The notes: generated by a model not told the origin, from the letters alone. A DNA stretch of 64,000 bases from Streptomyces sp. NBC_01476 (GCF_036227265.1 NZ_CP109446.1:8139001-8203000); one strand, 5' to 3'. Positions 51,017 to 60,993 are shown, counted from the stretch's first letter. Made by a program: numbers and translations.

Positions 51017-52737
51017 CCCTTTCCTGGTGCCGTCAGCGGAACCTGCCACACCAGCCGGGTGCCGCCGGCGGGGCCCGTCGCCGCCTCCATCGTGCCCCCG
51101 AGGCGGCGGGCCCGTTCCGCGAGGTTGCGCAGGCCGCTGCGGCGGCCCTCGGCGGGAAGCCCGACCCCGTCGTCGGCGACGGTCACGGTCAGCCGGCCGG
51201 CCGCGACCGAGAAGGAGACCTCGACGGAGGTGGCCTGCGCGTGGCGGGCGGCATTCGACAGCGCCTCCGCCAGCACCGCCACCGCGTCCTCCGCGACGGC
51301 GGACGGCACGTCCGTGTCGATCAGCCCCTCCATGCGCAGCGAGGGCGTGAAGCCGAGGGTGCGCGCGGCGTTCTCCACCTCGGCCGCGGCCCGGGCGCGC
51401 AGGCTCTGCCGCTTACGGTCAGCGTCGCGGGCCCGCAGTCCGAAGATCGTGGAACGGATGATCTTGATGGTCTCGTCGAGGTCGTCCACGGCACGCATCA
51501 GCCGCTCCGTCGCCTCCGGGTGCTCCACGAAGCGCAGTGAGCTCTGCAGCGTCATCCCGGTCGCGAAGAGCCGCTGGATCGCCAGGTCGTGCAGGTCCCG
51601 CGCGATACGGTCCCGGTCCTCCAGCAGCGCCATCTGCTCGGCGGCCCGGCGGCGCTCACCCAGCTCCATGGCGAGTGCCGCCTGGCCGGCGAAGGCCAGC
51701 AGGCGACCGGTCTCGTCGTCGGTGAAAGGCGTGCCCTTCACATGCCGCCCGAGGAGCAGCACTCCGCGGGCCTCGCCGCCGGCCACCATGGGTACGGCCG
51801 CTACCGGACCCAGACCCTTCCACCGCGGCGGGCCCACGGTGACCCGGGGGTCCTTCTCGATGTCGGTCGTCGTGATGGGTCGCCGCGCGGCTATGGCCGC
51901 GCCCATGAAGGAGCCCTCTACCGGAAGCACCAGTCCGCGGTGCTCGTCCGCGTCCACTCCGACCGCGATCACCGACTGCAGGTCGGAGCTGTCGGCGACC
52001 GGCAGCGCGAGGACGCCGAGATCCGCGTCGAGAATGCGCCTGGCGTGCTGCACGATCCCCTGGAAGACGTCCATCTCCTCGGTGCCGGACAGCAGATCGC
52101 TGACGATCAGCGCGTTCGCCTCCAGCCACTGCTGGCCGTCACGGGCCGCCTTGTACAGCCGGGCGTTCTCGATGGCGACACCGGCCGCGACGGCCAGCGT
52201 GCGCAGTACGGTCTCGTCCTCGCCGTCGAAGTCCGCGCCGCCGCGCTTCTCGGTGAGGTACAGATTCCCGAAGACCTCCTCCCGGACCCGGATCGGCACC
52301 CCGAGGAAGGAGTGCATCGGCGGGTGATGGGGCGGGAAGCCGTACGAGGCCGGGTGCTCGGAGATCTCCGAGAGCCGCAGCGGCTCCGGGTGGCGGATCA
52401 GCTCGCCCAGGATGCCGTGCCCGGACGGCAGGTCGCCGATCTTCCTGGCCTGCTCCGGGGACACGCCGCTGGTCAGGAACTCCGACAGCTGCGTGCCCTC
52501 GATGACGCCCAGGGCGCCGTACTCGGCGTCCACCAGAACGACCGCCGCCTCCACGATCCGGCGCAGCACCTGCGGCAGGTCGAGGTCGCCGCCGACCGAC
52601 AGCACGGCCTCCAGGAGGTCGTGCACCCGGTCCCGGGTGGTGCGGACCGCGTCGATCCTGACCTGGAGCTCATCGAGCAACTGGTCGAGCTGCAGCCGGG
52701 GCAGCTGTCCACTTTCCTTGCCGACCTCATCAGACAA
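51013..52737 (-). CDS. DevS/OsdK-like GAF sensor histidine kinase
   Basis: A 574-residue cytoplasmic kinase with two GAF domains (about 40-190 and 205-365), a HisKA_3 domain with phospho-acceptor His383 in RDLHDLA and an ATPase domain (EALSNAARHAQA, DDGVGL). His138 in HHPPMHSFLG and Tyr160 in LYLTEK are 22 residues apart, the spacing of the heme ligand His149 and distal Tyr171 of DevS, so the first GAF probably binds heme and senses O2, CO or NO. TTG 52737 is preferred: GGAGG stands 7 bases upstream and the protein then begins SDEVGKESG at DevS length; ATG 52761 and GTG 52791 lack such a site. The stop overlaps the convergent acg stop. Confidence 0.92.
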   Translation of the reverse strand: MSDEVGKESGQLPRLQLDQLLDELQVRIDAVRTTRDRVHDLLEAVLSVGGDLDLPQVLRRIVEAAVVLVDAEYGALGVIEGTQLSEFLTSGVSPEQARKIGDLPSGHGILGELIRHPEPLRLSEISEHPASYGFPPHHPPMHSFLGVPIRVREEVFGNLYLTEKRGGADFDGEDETVLRTLAVAAGVAIENARLYKAARDGQQWLEANALIVSDLLSGTEEMDVFQGIVQHARRILDADLGVLALPVADSSDLQSVIAVGVDADEHRGLVLPVEGSFMGAAIAARRPITTTDIEKDPRVTVGPPRWKGLGPVAAVPMVAGGEARGVLLLGRHVKGTPFTDDETGRLLAFAGQAALAMELGERRRAAEQMALLEDRDRIARDLHDLAIQRLFATGMTLQSSLRFVEHPEATERLMRAVDDLDETIKIIRSTIFGLRARDADRKRQSLRARAAAEVENAARTLGFTPSLRMEGLIDTDVPSAVAEDAVAVLAEALSNAARHAQATSVEVSFSVAAGRLTVTVADDGVGLPAEGRRSGLRNLAERARRLGGTMEAATGPAGGTRLVWQVPLTAPGKG

Positions 52738-52934
52738 CGGGAAGCCTCCGGGCGCGTCCATTCGGTGACCGGTACGTCTACGGCCCCCCACGTTATCGGG
52801 CCGGGGCGGACCGTGGACGGGTCACCCTGGCAGGTCGGGGCGGTCAAGGGCGGGGGAGCGGGCAGCGGCGGGCGTAGGCTCCTGGAAGGTGAACGTTCAG
52901 CCATTGCATGGTCATGGGAACACGGAGGTTGCCG

Positions 52935-53429
52935 ATGCCGGGCATGGGAGCGCCGCAGCGTGCGCTGTGGACGGCCGCAGCGGCCGGGCTCGCGGTGGAT
53001 CAGGTGACGAAGGCCGTCGCGGCCGAGGTCATCGAGGGCCGGCAGCCGGTGCACGCGCTCGGTGGGGCGGTGACCTTCACCGCCTTCCGCAACTCCGGCG
53101 CCGCCGGCTCCTTCGCCCCGCACGCGACCCTCGTCTTCACCGTGCTGGCCATCGGTGTGCTCGCCTTCATCGTCCGCACGGCGCCGCAGATACGGTCCGT
53201 CGGCTGGGGGGTGGGACTGGGCCTGATCTTCGCCGGCGCGGGCGGCAACCTCAGCGACCGCATCTTCCGCACACCCGGCTTCGGCCGCGGCGCCGTGCTG
53301 GACTTCATCCAGATCGGCCACTCCGGGATCTTCAACCTCAGCGACCAGTGCGTGACCGCGGGCGCCCTGACGATCCTCGTGCAGACCTTCCGCGGCGTCC
53401 CCTTCCGACCCTCGGGCGAGGCCCACTGA
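52935..53429 (+). CDS. lspA: Signal peptidase II (lipoprotein signal peptidase)
   Basis: A 164-residue membrane aspartic protease that removes signal peptides from lipoproteins. It has four hydrophobic segments, DQVTKAVAAEV in the first helix region, FRNSGAAGSFA, and the two catalytic aspartates in GGNLSDRIFRT and FNLSDQCVTAG. It is probably a second, non-essential copy, since it is shorter at the C-terminus and lacks the usual rluD or ileS neighbours. ATG 52935 is chosen because CGGAGG lies 6 bases upstream; ATG 52908 lacks a binding site. Confidence 0.9.
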   Translation: MPGMGAPQRALWTAAAAGLAVDQVTKAVAAEVIEGRQPVHALGGAVTFTAFRNSGAAGSFAPHATLVFTVLAIGVLAFIVRTAPQIRSVGWGVGLGLIFAGAGGNLSDRIFRTPGFGRGAVLDFIQIGHSGIFNLSDQCVTAGALTILVQTFRGVPFRPSGEAH

Positions 53430-53553
53430 CCCCCCGCCCCGCCCCGCGGGCACCGATAACCGATACGGCTACACGCTGACCGCCAGCGTGCACCCGGAAA
53501 TCGACGTCCTGGCGGACCGTCAGGCGGGAGGGCCGTGTGAGGCGTGGTTGGGG

Positions 53554-55704
53554 TCAGCGGGGGGTGGCCGGGGGCGGGGGCAGGGGGCGGGTGCGGGCCA
53601 GGAGGAGGGCGATGTCGTCCTCGGAGGAGGTGCCCGGCCAGTCGCTGTCGGCGTCCGCGCCGCGTGACGCCTGCGGTGTCATCGTGCTGATGATGTGCGT
53701 GCACAGATCTTCCAGCGACGTTCCCGTCCAGGCCATGGCGGCACGCAGCCGGCCGAGGCCGACGTCGATGTCCGCCGTGCGGGTCTCGATCAGGCCGTCG
53801 GTGTACAGGGCGATCACGCTGCCCTCGGGGAGGTCCAGCGCGACGGAGCCGTACGACATCGTGCCCAGGCCGATCGGCGGCCCCACCGGCACGTCCGCGA
53901 GGACGACGTGCCCGTCGGGGTAGAGCACCGCCGGTGGCGGATGTCCGGCCGACGCCAGGGTGCAGCGCCGGGTGGCAGGGTCGTAGACCGCGTAGGCACA
54001 GGTGCAGCTCATCACCGGGGCGGCGCCCTCACCGTCCTGGTCGTTCATCAGGACGACCCGCCGGTCCAGCCGGGCGAGCACCTTCTCCGGCGGGAGGTCC
54101 AGGTCCGCCAGCGTCCCCATGACCGTACGGAGCTGCCCCATCAGTGCGGCCGCGTTGATGCCGTGCCCGACGACATCGCCGACCATCAGACCCACCCGGG
54201 CGTCGGGAAGCGGAATCACGTCGAACCAGTCGCCGCCCACCCCCTCGTGCGTATCGGCCGGCAGATAACGCGACGCCACCTCGACGGCCGGGCCTCCCGA
54301 CAGCGTCCGGGGAAGGAGATTGCGCTGCAACGCGACGGCCGCGGCCCGTTCCCGCGTGTAGCGGCGGGCGTTGTCGAGGCTCAGAGCGGCCCGGCCGGCG
54401 AGCTCCTCGATCAGCAGCAGATCGTCCCGGGAGAACGGCGTGGCGTTGTCGGTACGGGTGAAGACGGCTTCACCGAGCACCATCCCGCGCGCCTGGAGCG
54501 GGACGATGATCAGCGAGTGGATCCCCGTCGCCTCGATGACCTCCGCCCGCCGCGGGTCCCGGTCGAGCCACGTGCCGGGAGAGGTGTCCAGGACCGGCTC
54601 GAAGTGGGTCTGTCCGGAGAAGAGCGCCCGGGTGAACGGTGACGACGGGGGAACGAAGACCGGCTCGCCGACCCCCCACAGGGCCTCCGGCAGATCCTCG
54701 TGGACCGAGGCCACCCCGGCGCGGCGGAACACGGGGGCGGCCGCGTCCGCCGGGCGGAGCCGCTGCAAGGGCTCCTCGCCGAGGGGCACCGTCTCGCCGA
54801 GATCGACGGTCACATAATCGGCCAGCAGCGGCACCGCGGCGTCGGCCAGTTCCTGGGCGGTCCTGATCACATCGAGCGTGGTGCCGATACGGCCTCCCAC
54901 CCGGCCGAGGGCGAGCAGGTTCTGCCGGGCGCGGGACTTGCCGATGTCCGTGGCCATGTTGCACACACCGACCGGTTTGCCGTCCGGCCCTTCCAGCCGG
55001 AAGTAGGACGCGGACAGCAGCCGCTCGGTGTCCTCGCCGGGCACCCGCCAGGTGTACTCACGCTCGATCACCGGATCGCCGGTGACCAGTACCTGCCGCA
55101 TCACCGCGGCGATCGCCCGGCCAGGGCTGCCGGGCTGGACCTCGGTCATCAGCCGGTTCAGGCGCTCCCTGCGCAGGACGCCGTCCTGGCGCTCGGCGGC
55201 GCCGTTCAGCCAGATGCAGCGCAGTTCCGGGTCCCAGATGGACAGACCGACCGGCGAGCGCGCCAGCAGCGCCGCCGACACCGAGACCTTCGCGGGCGGC
55301 CACGAGGACGCCCCCGACGGATCGGTCGCGGTCACGAACCAGTCCGCCCTGCCGTCGCCGGACAGCGGGGAGACGTCGAGCATCACCTCGGTACTGGTTC
55401 CGTCCCTGCTACGGAGCCGCGCCACCGCCGACCACGGCTCACGGGCTTGTGCGCGCCGGCCCCAGACCGCCAGATCGGCTGCCGGGTCACGGCCGGCCAG
55501 CACCACGGCCGCGGAACGGCCGACCACCTCCTGCGGGCGGTAGCCCAGAGCCCGCTCGGCCGCCTTCGTCCACCCCAGGATGGTGCCCGACGCGTCGACC
55601 ACCGCGCTCGCCGGCCCGAACGGGCCGAGGGGCTCGTCGGTGGGCCACGTGGTCGCTCCGGTGGATTCGGCCATCGCCCGCATCCCATCGCTTGAGGCAC
55701 TCAC
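53554..55704 (-). CDS. PAS-PAS-GAF-SpoIIE (PP2C-type) phosphatase
   Basis: A 716-residue cytoplasmic signalling protein. Two PAS-like regions (about 25-125 and 140-260), a GAF domain (about 275-445, SLIIVPLQARGMVLGEAVF) and a C-terminal SpoIIE phosphatase domain (about 475-690) with metal-binding acidic motifs in GVGGDWFDVIPL, VGDVVGHGINAAALM, LYTDGLIETR and SEDDIALLLART. Such proteins dephosphorylate anti-anti-sigma factors in stress and development. No partner switch (RsbW- or RsbV-like) gene is adjacent. GTG 55704 gives the full first PAS domain; ATG 55683 is possible. Confidence 0.9.
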   Translation of the reverse strand: MSASSDGMRAMAESTGATTWPTDEPLGPFGPASAVVDASGTILGWTKAAERALGYRPQEVVGRSAAVVLAGRDPAADLAVWGRRAQAREPWSAVARLRSRDGTSTEVMLDVSPLSGDGRADWFVTATDPSGASSWPPAKVSVSAALLARSPVGLSIWDPELRCIWLNGAAERQDGVLRRERLNRLMTEVQPGSPGRAIAAVMRQVLVTGDPVIEREYTWRVPGEDTERLLSASYFRLEGPDGKPVGVCNMATDIGKSRARQNLLALGRVGGRIGTTLDVIRTAQELADAAVPLLADYVTVDLGETVPLGEEPLQRLRPADAAAPVFRRAGVASVHEDLPEALWGVGEPVFVPPSSPFTRALFSGQTHFEPVLDTSPGTWLDRDPRRAEVIEATGIHSLIIVPLQARGMVLGEAVFTRTDNATPFSRDDLLLIEELAGRAALSLDNARRYTRERAAAVALQRNLLPRTLSGGPAVEVASRYLPADTHEGVGGDWFDVIPLPDARVGLMVGDVVGHGINAAALMGQLRTVMGTLADLDLPPEKVLARLDRRVVLMNDQDGEGAAPVMSCTCAYAVYDPATRRCTLASAGHPPPAVLYPDGHVVLADVPVGPPIGLGTMSYGSVALDLPEGSVIALYTDGLIETRTADIDVGLGRLRAAMAWTGTSLEDLCTHIISTMTPQASRGADADSDWPGTSSEDDIALLLARTRPLPPPPATPR

Positions 55705-55879
55705 CTACGATCCGCCAGCTGTGTCCTCCTCCGGTTCCCATTCTGCGCCAGATGGGTGGCGGGCGCGGCTCGGCCGGTGGGGCGGTGGGCGCGGGGCCGA
55801 GAGGGCGGTGTCCGTGATACCGGCGGGGCGCTGGGACCGGGACACCGATCCGCCCGCTCCCGGCCCCCCGCCGACAACG

Positions 55880-55914
55880 GCGGGGCCCGCCACCTGGGTG
55901 GTGACGGGCCCCGC
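55880..55914 (-). terminator. Hairpin terminator after the large subtilase gene
   Basis: A 10-bp stem GCGGGGCCCG (55880-55889) / CGGGCCCCGC (55905-55914), with a smaller CCAC/GTGG pairing in the loop, 31 bases beyond the subtilase stop on the minus strand. Confidence 0.7.
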
Positions 55915-55944
55915 AGAAGAGGGGCCCAAGGCCCCCCGCGGGTG

Positions 55945-58900
55945 TCAGCGCAGCCCGAAGGCCCTGATCACCGTCTGGGTGACACCGTTGCCCGCCGCGT
56001 CCCGCACGCTCGCCCGCAGCGACACGAAGGAGGCCCGCCGGGGCGCGTCCAGCCGGAACTCACCGTCATGACCGGCCGTGGACTTCTGCCAGGTCCTGCC
56101 GTCGTCGTACGACAGCTCGACGGTGACCGCGCCGATCCGGCCCGCGCCGACCGCGCCGGGCAGCTGCGCGGCGGAGACGGACAGCGCGGTGTTGCGGGCC
56201 GCACGGCCGCCGGTGTCGGTACTGATGCCGTAGTCGAGCTGCAGCAGCGGCAGCACGTCCTGGGCGTCCGGCTGCCGCGGGGCCGCGGACGAGAAGGTCC
56301 ACTCCGTGCTGGTCGTGGCGGAGTACGTGCTGACGGAGGCGTCCCGGCTGTTCTGGATCACCAGCCGGTAAGGCAGCTTTCCGGCGCCGGGTGCGGTTCC
56401 GCCGACCACCGTACCGGTGCCCCGGCCCAGCTGGGTGTCGCCCTGGTAGAGGGTCAGGGTCTGCTGGGTGCGCTGGTAGTCCATGGACATGCCGACGTGG
56501 TCGTCACCGCCGTAACCGGGTACGTCCATGCTCAGCCAACTGCCGCTGCGGGTGGGCGCCTTGTAGTTGTTGTTGAGGAAGGGGCGCTCGATCGGCTTGA
56601 ACCACTCCTGGTCCTGGGAACTGCCGGGCCGGTAGCTGGTGCGCGGCTCGATCTCGTACAGCAGCCCGTCCACGTAAGCCTCCTGACCCCACTGGTACGC
56701 GCCGCCGGTGGAGACCCAGTCGGTGCGCCGCTCGTTGACCGGCTCCCGCATCGTGGTGCCGATGCCCCAGTCGGAGTACGACGGCCAGTCGAAGCGGAAC
56801 TCGCCGCCGCCCAGGGTCGGATCGGGACTGTCGAAGGTCTCGTCCACCCGGGCCAGGTTCTTGGCACTGCCCCGCACGACCAGGTCGGAGGGGATCTCGT
56901 TGTGCCACGTACGCATGAGGTCGTAGACGTACGGGCTCACCGGCTGCGAGTCGACGGTGAGCCGGGCGTTACGGGCCCGCGCCTGCCGGATCAGCTTCTC
57001 GCCCTCGTCGGTGCTGAGCAGCGCGACGTCGATCGGGGCGGGAGTGAACGGGTCGGCGCTGTAGGAACGGATCTGCCGGCCGGGCTGGTCGTTCCCGACC
57101 AGCAGGAGCCGCGCCCCCGCCTGCGCCGCCGCGGTGGCCTGTGCGACGTCGGTGACCGCGCTGTTCCGCCGTACGACCACGGCCTTGCCGCGGACGTCCA
57201 GCCCCGCGTAGTCGGTGCTCGCGCCGTTTCCGGCGAAGACCACCGGCAGTTTCAGCCGGCCCTCGGGCAGCGGGGTGACGGAGTCCTGGCGGAGCACATC
57301 GGTGAAGTCGGTGGTGCTGGTGGCGACGCTCAGCGCGGGCTGCTCCTTGCGCCAGCGCGCGGCCAGGTAGAAGTCGCCGTGCGTGACCTTGCCGGCCATC
57401 GGCTGGGCCCACAAGCTGTCGTAGCTGGTCTGGGTCTCCATGTAGTCGCGCCAGGAGGCACCGCCCATCGAGCGGTTGTACTCCAGGCGCTGGTACGTCG
57501 CCTCGGTCTTCTGCGGGGTGGTCATCTCGACCCGGCGGGCCTTCGAGGCGTCGAGCAGCACGGTGGCGTCCTGGTCCAGGCTGACGTCGGGGTCGCCGAG
57601 CAGCGCCATTCCCAGCGAGTGCGGGCCGTGCACACCGGGCACGTCCTTGAAGGCCAGCACCGAGTACACGGAGCCGGGCAGGAACACCGAGCCAGTGCCG
57701 GAGTCGTCGATCAGGAAGAAGTCCGGGTCGTATTCGCCGGACTTGAGGACCTCGACGACACCTGACACCGGATTGCCGTGGCTGTCCTTGAGCACCATCG
57801 TCAGCTTATGGGCGACATCGCCCAGGGATACGGCGGTGTGGGCCGCGAGCTCCCCGTCCGTGTCGGTGGCGAGGATCTGGCCGCTGTAGCGGCCGTTGCC
57901 GCCGGCCGCGGAGCCGTCGATCGTGACGGTGATCGCCGTGCTGCCGTGCGCGGGCACCACGGCTTTCTCCGCGGAGAGCGTGAACAGGCCCGCCGGAGCG
58001 CCGGGGGCCGCCACGGACAGCGCGAGGGTGAGCGGCGCGCCGGTGGTGTTGGTGTAGGTCACGGGGCGCTGGACCGCTCCGGTGGCGCCCGCCGCCACCT
58101 GGCCGGCGTACGCGGTCGCCGATGCGAAGACCCGGGCGTGCACGGCCGCCGCGGCGTCCACCCGGCCGCTGCCTGCCTGGAAGGAGTCGTACTGCGGGGT
58201 GCGCAGCGAACTGCTGGCCAGCAGATCCTTCAACTGGCCGCCGGTCAGTTCCGGATGGACGGCGGCCAGCAGGGCGGCCGCACCCGCCACGTGCGGGGTG
58301 GCCATGGAGGTGCCGCTGAGGGTCTGGTAACTGCCCTCGCCCTCCGGGGCGTACTGGGAGCGTGCCGCGAGCACGTCCACCCCCGGTGCGGTGATCTCCG
58401 GCTTGAGGCCGCCGTCGCCGACGCGCGGGCCCTGGCTGGAGAAGAAGGCAACGTTGTCAGTCGCGTCCACCGCCCCGACGGTCAGCGCGGCGTCCGCCGC
58501 TCCTGGGCCGCCGATGCTGTCCGGCGCGCCGGCGTTCCCTGCGGCCACTACGAACAGCGCGCCGGTCTGCGCGCTGAGCCGGTCGACGGCCTCGCTCTCC
58601 GGGTCGGTGCCGTCCGACGGGGTCTCGGAGCCCAGGCTCATGTTGATGACCTTGGCGTGCTGGTCGGCCGCTGCCCACTCCATGCCGGCCAGCACCCACG
58701 AGTCCTGGCCGGAGCCGGCGTCCGAGAGCACCTTGCCGATGTGCAGTTCCGCGCCGGGCGCGACGCCCTTCTCCTTGCCGCCCGAGGCGGCGCCGGTGCC
58801 GGCGATGGTCGAGGCGACATGCGTCCCGTGCCCGTTGCGGTCCTCCACATCCTCATCGGGGACGAAACTCTTCGTCGCCGTCAGCCGGGAGACGAGGTCC

Positions 58901-59679
58901 GGGTGCCCGGTGTCCACGCCGGTGTCGAGGACCGCGACATCCACGCCCTGACCTGTGTCCCCGCCCGCCCATACCTGCGGGGCGCCGATCTGGGCGGTGG
59001 TGTCGGCGAGATCCGCGGTCACCTTGCCGTCCAGCCAGATGTGCGCGATCCCGCCGCCGAAGGCTGCCTTCTTCTGGAGCGCGGTCCTGACGTTGCCGCC
59101 CGGCGGGGTGCCGGTGACGGCGCTCCAGAAGTCGGCCGAACGGGCCCGGTCCTCGGTGACGGCGGCGCCCTGCACACCCGCCAGAGTCCGCACCAGCGCC
59201 GAGCCCTCGGGCGCCGCGGCGGCCCGCAGACCCGGCGCTGCCGTATACGAGACGATGAGCGGCAGAGCGGCGCGGTGCGCGTCGTCGTACCCGTCGGCGA
59301 CGAGATCGCTCACGTCGAAGAGCCGCCGGTCCAAGGTGCCCTGGGCCAGATAGGGAAGGACGGACTCGGGGTAGACATAGAGGTCGCCGCCCGACTCCAT
59401 GATGCGGGCCCGCGACGGTGATCCGCCGGGGCCGGTGACGACGACCGTGCCGCCGGACTGCCCGGGGGCCGGCGCCTGGCGGGTGGTGACGACGTCTCCG
59501 GTGATCAGTGTGACCGAGTGGGTCCCGGGCGGCACGTTCTGCGGTGCGGCCAGGGGCGCTGTGGTGGACGGGGCCGCGGCCGGCGTCGTGGCGGCGACCG
59601 CGGTGAGGGGACTCGACAGTGCGAGGACGGAGGCGCCGGCGATGGCCGGCCGGAACCAGCGTCTGTGTCGTGATGTCAA
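55945..59679 (-). CDS. Large secreted S8 family subtilisin-like protease
   Basis: A 1244-residue exported protease. Signal peptide: basic SRHRRWFR, then a hydrophobic segment ending near AVAA (about residue 30). A propeptide precedes the S8 domain, which has the full triad Asp252 in AVLDTGVDTGHP, His287 in GHGTHVAS and Ser458 in GTSMATPHVAG, plus oxyanion Asn in VVAAAGNAG. A PA-like insertion (GLDVRGKAVVVRR) follows near residue 830, and the C-terminus has a fibronectin-like SYDDGRTWQK domain. The start is TTG 59679, preceded by AGGGA; no ATG or GTG gives the same N-terminus. It probably degrades extracellular proteins. Confidence 0.9.
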   Translation of the reverse strand: MTSRHRRWFRPAIAGASVLALSSPLTAVAATTPAAAPSTTAPLAAPQNVPPGTHSVTLITGDVVTTRQAPAPGQSGGTVVVTGPGGSPSRARIMESGGDLYVYPESVLPYLAQGTLDRRLFDVSDLVADGYDDAHRAALPLIVSYTAAPGLRAAAAPEGSALVRTLAGVQGAAVTEDRARSADFWSAVTGTPPGGNVRTALQKKAAFGGGIAHIWLDGKVTADLADTTAQIGAPQVWAGGDTGQGVDVAVLDTGVDTGHPDLVSRLTATKSFVPDEDVEDRNGHGTHVASTIAGTGAASGGKEKGVAPGAELHIGKVLSDAGSGQDSWVLAGMEWAAADQHAKVINMSLGSETPSDGTDPESEAVDRLSAQTGALFVVAAGNAGAPDSIGGPGAADAALTVGAVDATDNVAFFSSQGPRVGDGGLKPEITAPGVDVLAARSQYAPEGEGSYQTLSGTSMATPHVAGAAALLAAVHPELTGGQLKDLLASSSLRTPQYDSFQAGSGRVDAAAAVHARVFASATAYAGQVAAGATGAVQRPVTYTNTTGAPLTLALSVAAPGAPAGLFTLSAEKAVVPAHGSTAITVTIDGSAAGGNGRYSGQILATDTDGELAAHTAVSLGDVAHKLTMVLKDSHGNPVSGVVEVLKSGEYDPDFFLIDDSGTGSVFLPGSVYSVLAFKDVPGVHGPHSLGMALLGDPDVSLDQDATVLLDASKARRVEMTTPQKTEATYQRLEYNRSMGGASWRDYMETQTSYDSLWAQPMAGKVTHGDFYLAARWRKEQPALSVATSTTDFTDVLRQDSVTPLPEGRLKLPVVFAGNGASTDYAGLDVRGKAVVVRRNSAVTDVAQATAAAQAGARLLLVGNDQPGRQIRSYSADPFTPAPIDVALLSTDEGEKLIRQARARNARLTVDSQPVSPYVYDLMRTWHNEIPSDLVVRGSAKNLARVDETFDSPDPTLGGGEFRFDWPSYSDWGIGTTMREPVNERRTDWVSTGGAYQWGQEAYVDGLLYEIEPRTSYRPGSSQDQEWFKPIERPFLNNNYKAPTRSGSWLSMDVPGYGGDDHVGMSMDYQRTQQTLTLYQGDTQLGRGTGTVVGGTAPGAGKLPYRLVIQNSRDASVSTYSATTSTEWTFSSAAPRQPDAQDVLPLLQLDYGISTDTGGRAARNTALSVSAAQLPGAVGAGRIGAVTVELSYDDGRTWQKSTAGHDGEFRLDAPRRASFVSLRASVRDAAGNGVTQTVIRAFGLR

Positions 59680-59909
59680 CGGTTTCCCTGCGTCGTGTCG
59701 GACAGTTCGGGGACGGTTGTCCCGAAGAGCCCTTTCGGCGCCACCGGTTGGGCGGCGCCGAACGCTCGCAGCGAAGATACGTGCCCATGACACGACTGCA
59801 TTGTGATCTGCGACACCCGCGGCCGCCGCACCCGGGCCGCCCGCACGCGCCGGCAACTCCGCCGAAACACAATGGACTTCGAGCCTGCGGTAGGCCGCTG
59901 CCCGCGGAG

Positions 59910-60893
59910 TCAGCCGACGCTGATCGCGTCGAGCTTCGCCTTGAGGTAGACCGTGGAGTCCACGGGGTCGTGCGCGACGCGGCCGACGGGGGCCGGGAGA
60001 GAGGCCACGGTGGTGTGCGGATCGCACTCGTAGAAGTAGACCAGCGACATCAGGTCCTCGGCGGGCGCGTCGGGTGACGGCGGCAGAACGCGATGGCGGC
60101 CGGAGCGCCAGCGGTCCCCGGTCCAACGGGCCATCAGATCACCGATGTTGACGGTGAGGGCCGAGGGCTCGTAGGGGGCGTCGACCCAGCCGGACCCGCC
60201 GTCGGCCGGGTCCACGTAGACCTGCAGGCCGCCCTTTCCGTGCTGCCGGTCGAGCAGCGTCACCGTACCGAAGTCGGTGTGCGGGCCGATGCGGAACTGA
60301 CCCGGCTCCGGCTCGCCGACGACGTCCATACCCGGGTACCAGTTGACGTTCAAGGTGTACGTGGGATGCGCGGTGTGCCGGGTGAAGAAGTCCTCGGCCT
60401 GGCCGAGGGCGGCCGCCAGCAGCCGCAGCACCTCGTCCGCCACTTCGCGCATCGCCGCCAGGTACCCCTCCACGACCTCCCGCAGGGCGGGGACCTCCGC
60501 GTCGGGCCAGACGTTCGGCTGGAACCAGAACGCGTCCGTCGCCGGGTCGCCGCTCGGCCGGTCCGCCCCCACCGTCCAGGACTCCTTGAGATCCGGGGGA
60601 GTGGCGGTCCCCTCGGAGTAGCCATTGGCCTCCGCCCCCCGGCCGAGCCAGCCCCGGCCGCCCACGCTCACCGCGTACCGCTCCTTGGTCCCGGCCGGCA
60701 GCGCGAAGAACTCCCGGGCGACGCGCCGCACCACCGCGCGGGTCTCGCGGCTCACCCCGTGCCCGGTGATCAGCAGGAAGCCCGCCCGGGAGAGCGCGGT
60801 GTCCACCGCGGCGGCGGTCGCGGCCCGCGCGGCGCCGTCCCCCGACAGCCAAGGGCCCAGATCGATCACCGGGATATCCGTCGCCTCCGGCAT
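59910..60893 (-). CDS. 2-oxoglutarate/Fe(II)-dependent oxygenase, isopenicillin-N-synthase-like
   Basis: A 327-residue cytoplasmic non-heme iron oxygenase. The N-terminal DIPVIDLGPWLSG and GFLLITGHGVS and the core PHTDFGTVTLL give the iron ligands His205 and Asp207; His267 in SGRHRVLPP is the third. The QVYVDPADGGSGWVDAP segment is typical of the plant-like DIOX_N superfamily branch. ATG 60893 follows AAAGGAA. It is separated by 100 bp from the cytosine deaminase gene on the same strand and may be co-transcribed. Oxidation of a nucleobase, as in xanthine or thymine hydroxylases, is a reasonable but unproven guess. Confidence 0.87.
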   Translation of the reverse strand: MPEATDIPVIDLGPWLSGDGAARAATAAAVDTALSRAGFLLITGHGVSRETRAVVRRVAREFFALPAGTKERYAVSVGGRGWLGRGAEANGYSEGTATPPDLKESWTVGADRPSGDPATDAFWFQPNVWPDAEVPALREVVEGYLAAMREVADEVLRLLAAALGQAEDFFTRHTAHPTYTLNVNWYPGMDVVGEPEPGQFRIGPHTDFGTVTLLDRQHGKGGLQVYVDPADGGSGWVDAPYEPSALTVNIGDLMARWTGDRWRSGRHRVLPPSPDAPAEDLMSLVYFYECDPHTTVASLPAPVGRVAHDPVDSTVYLKAKLDAISVG

Positions 60894-60993
60894 GCGCGTT
60901 CCTTTCGTTCTGAAGGGCCCGTCGGCATCCGCACGGGCCGGAGCCCGGCAGGCAGCCACCCGGGACCGGGAGCCCGTCGCCCCGGGCCGGGCC

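Noticed and set aside
59674..59679. TTGACA at the start of the large subtilase as a -35 box
   Set aside because: It coincides with the TTG start codon and following ACA codon, is preceded by a ribosome binding site, and no -10 box follows at 17 bp.
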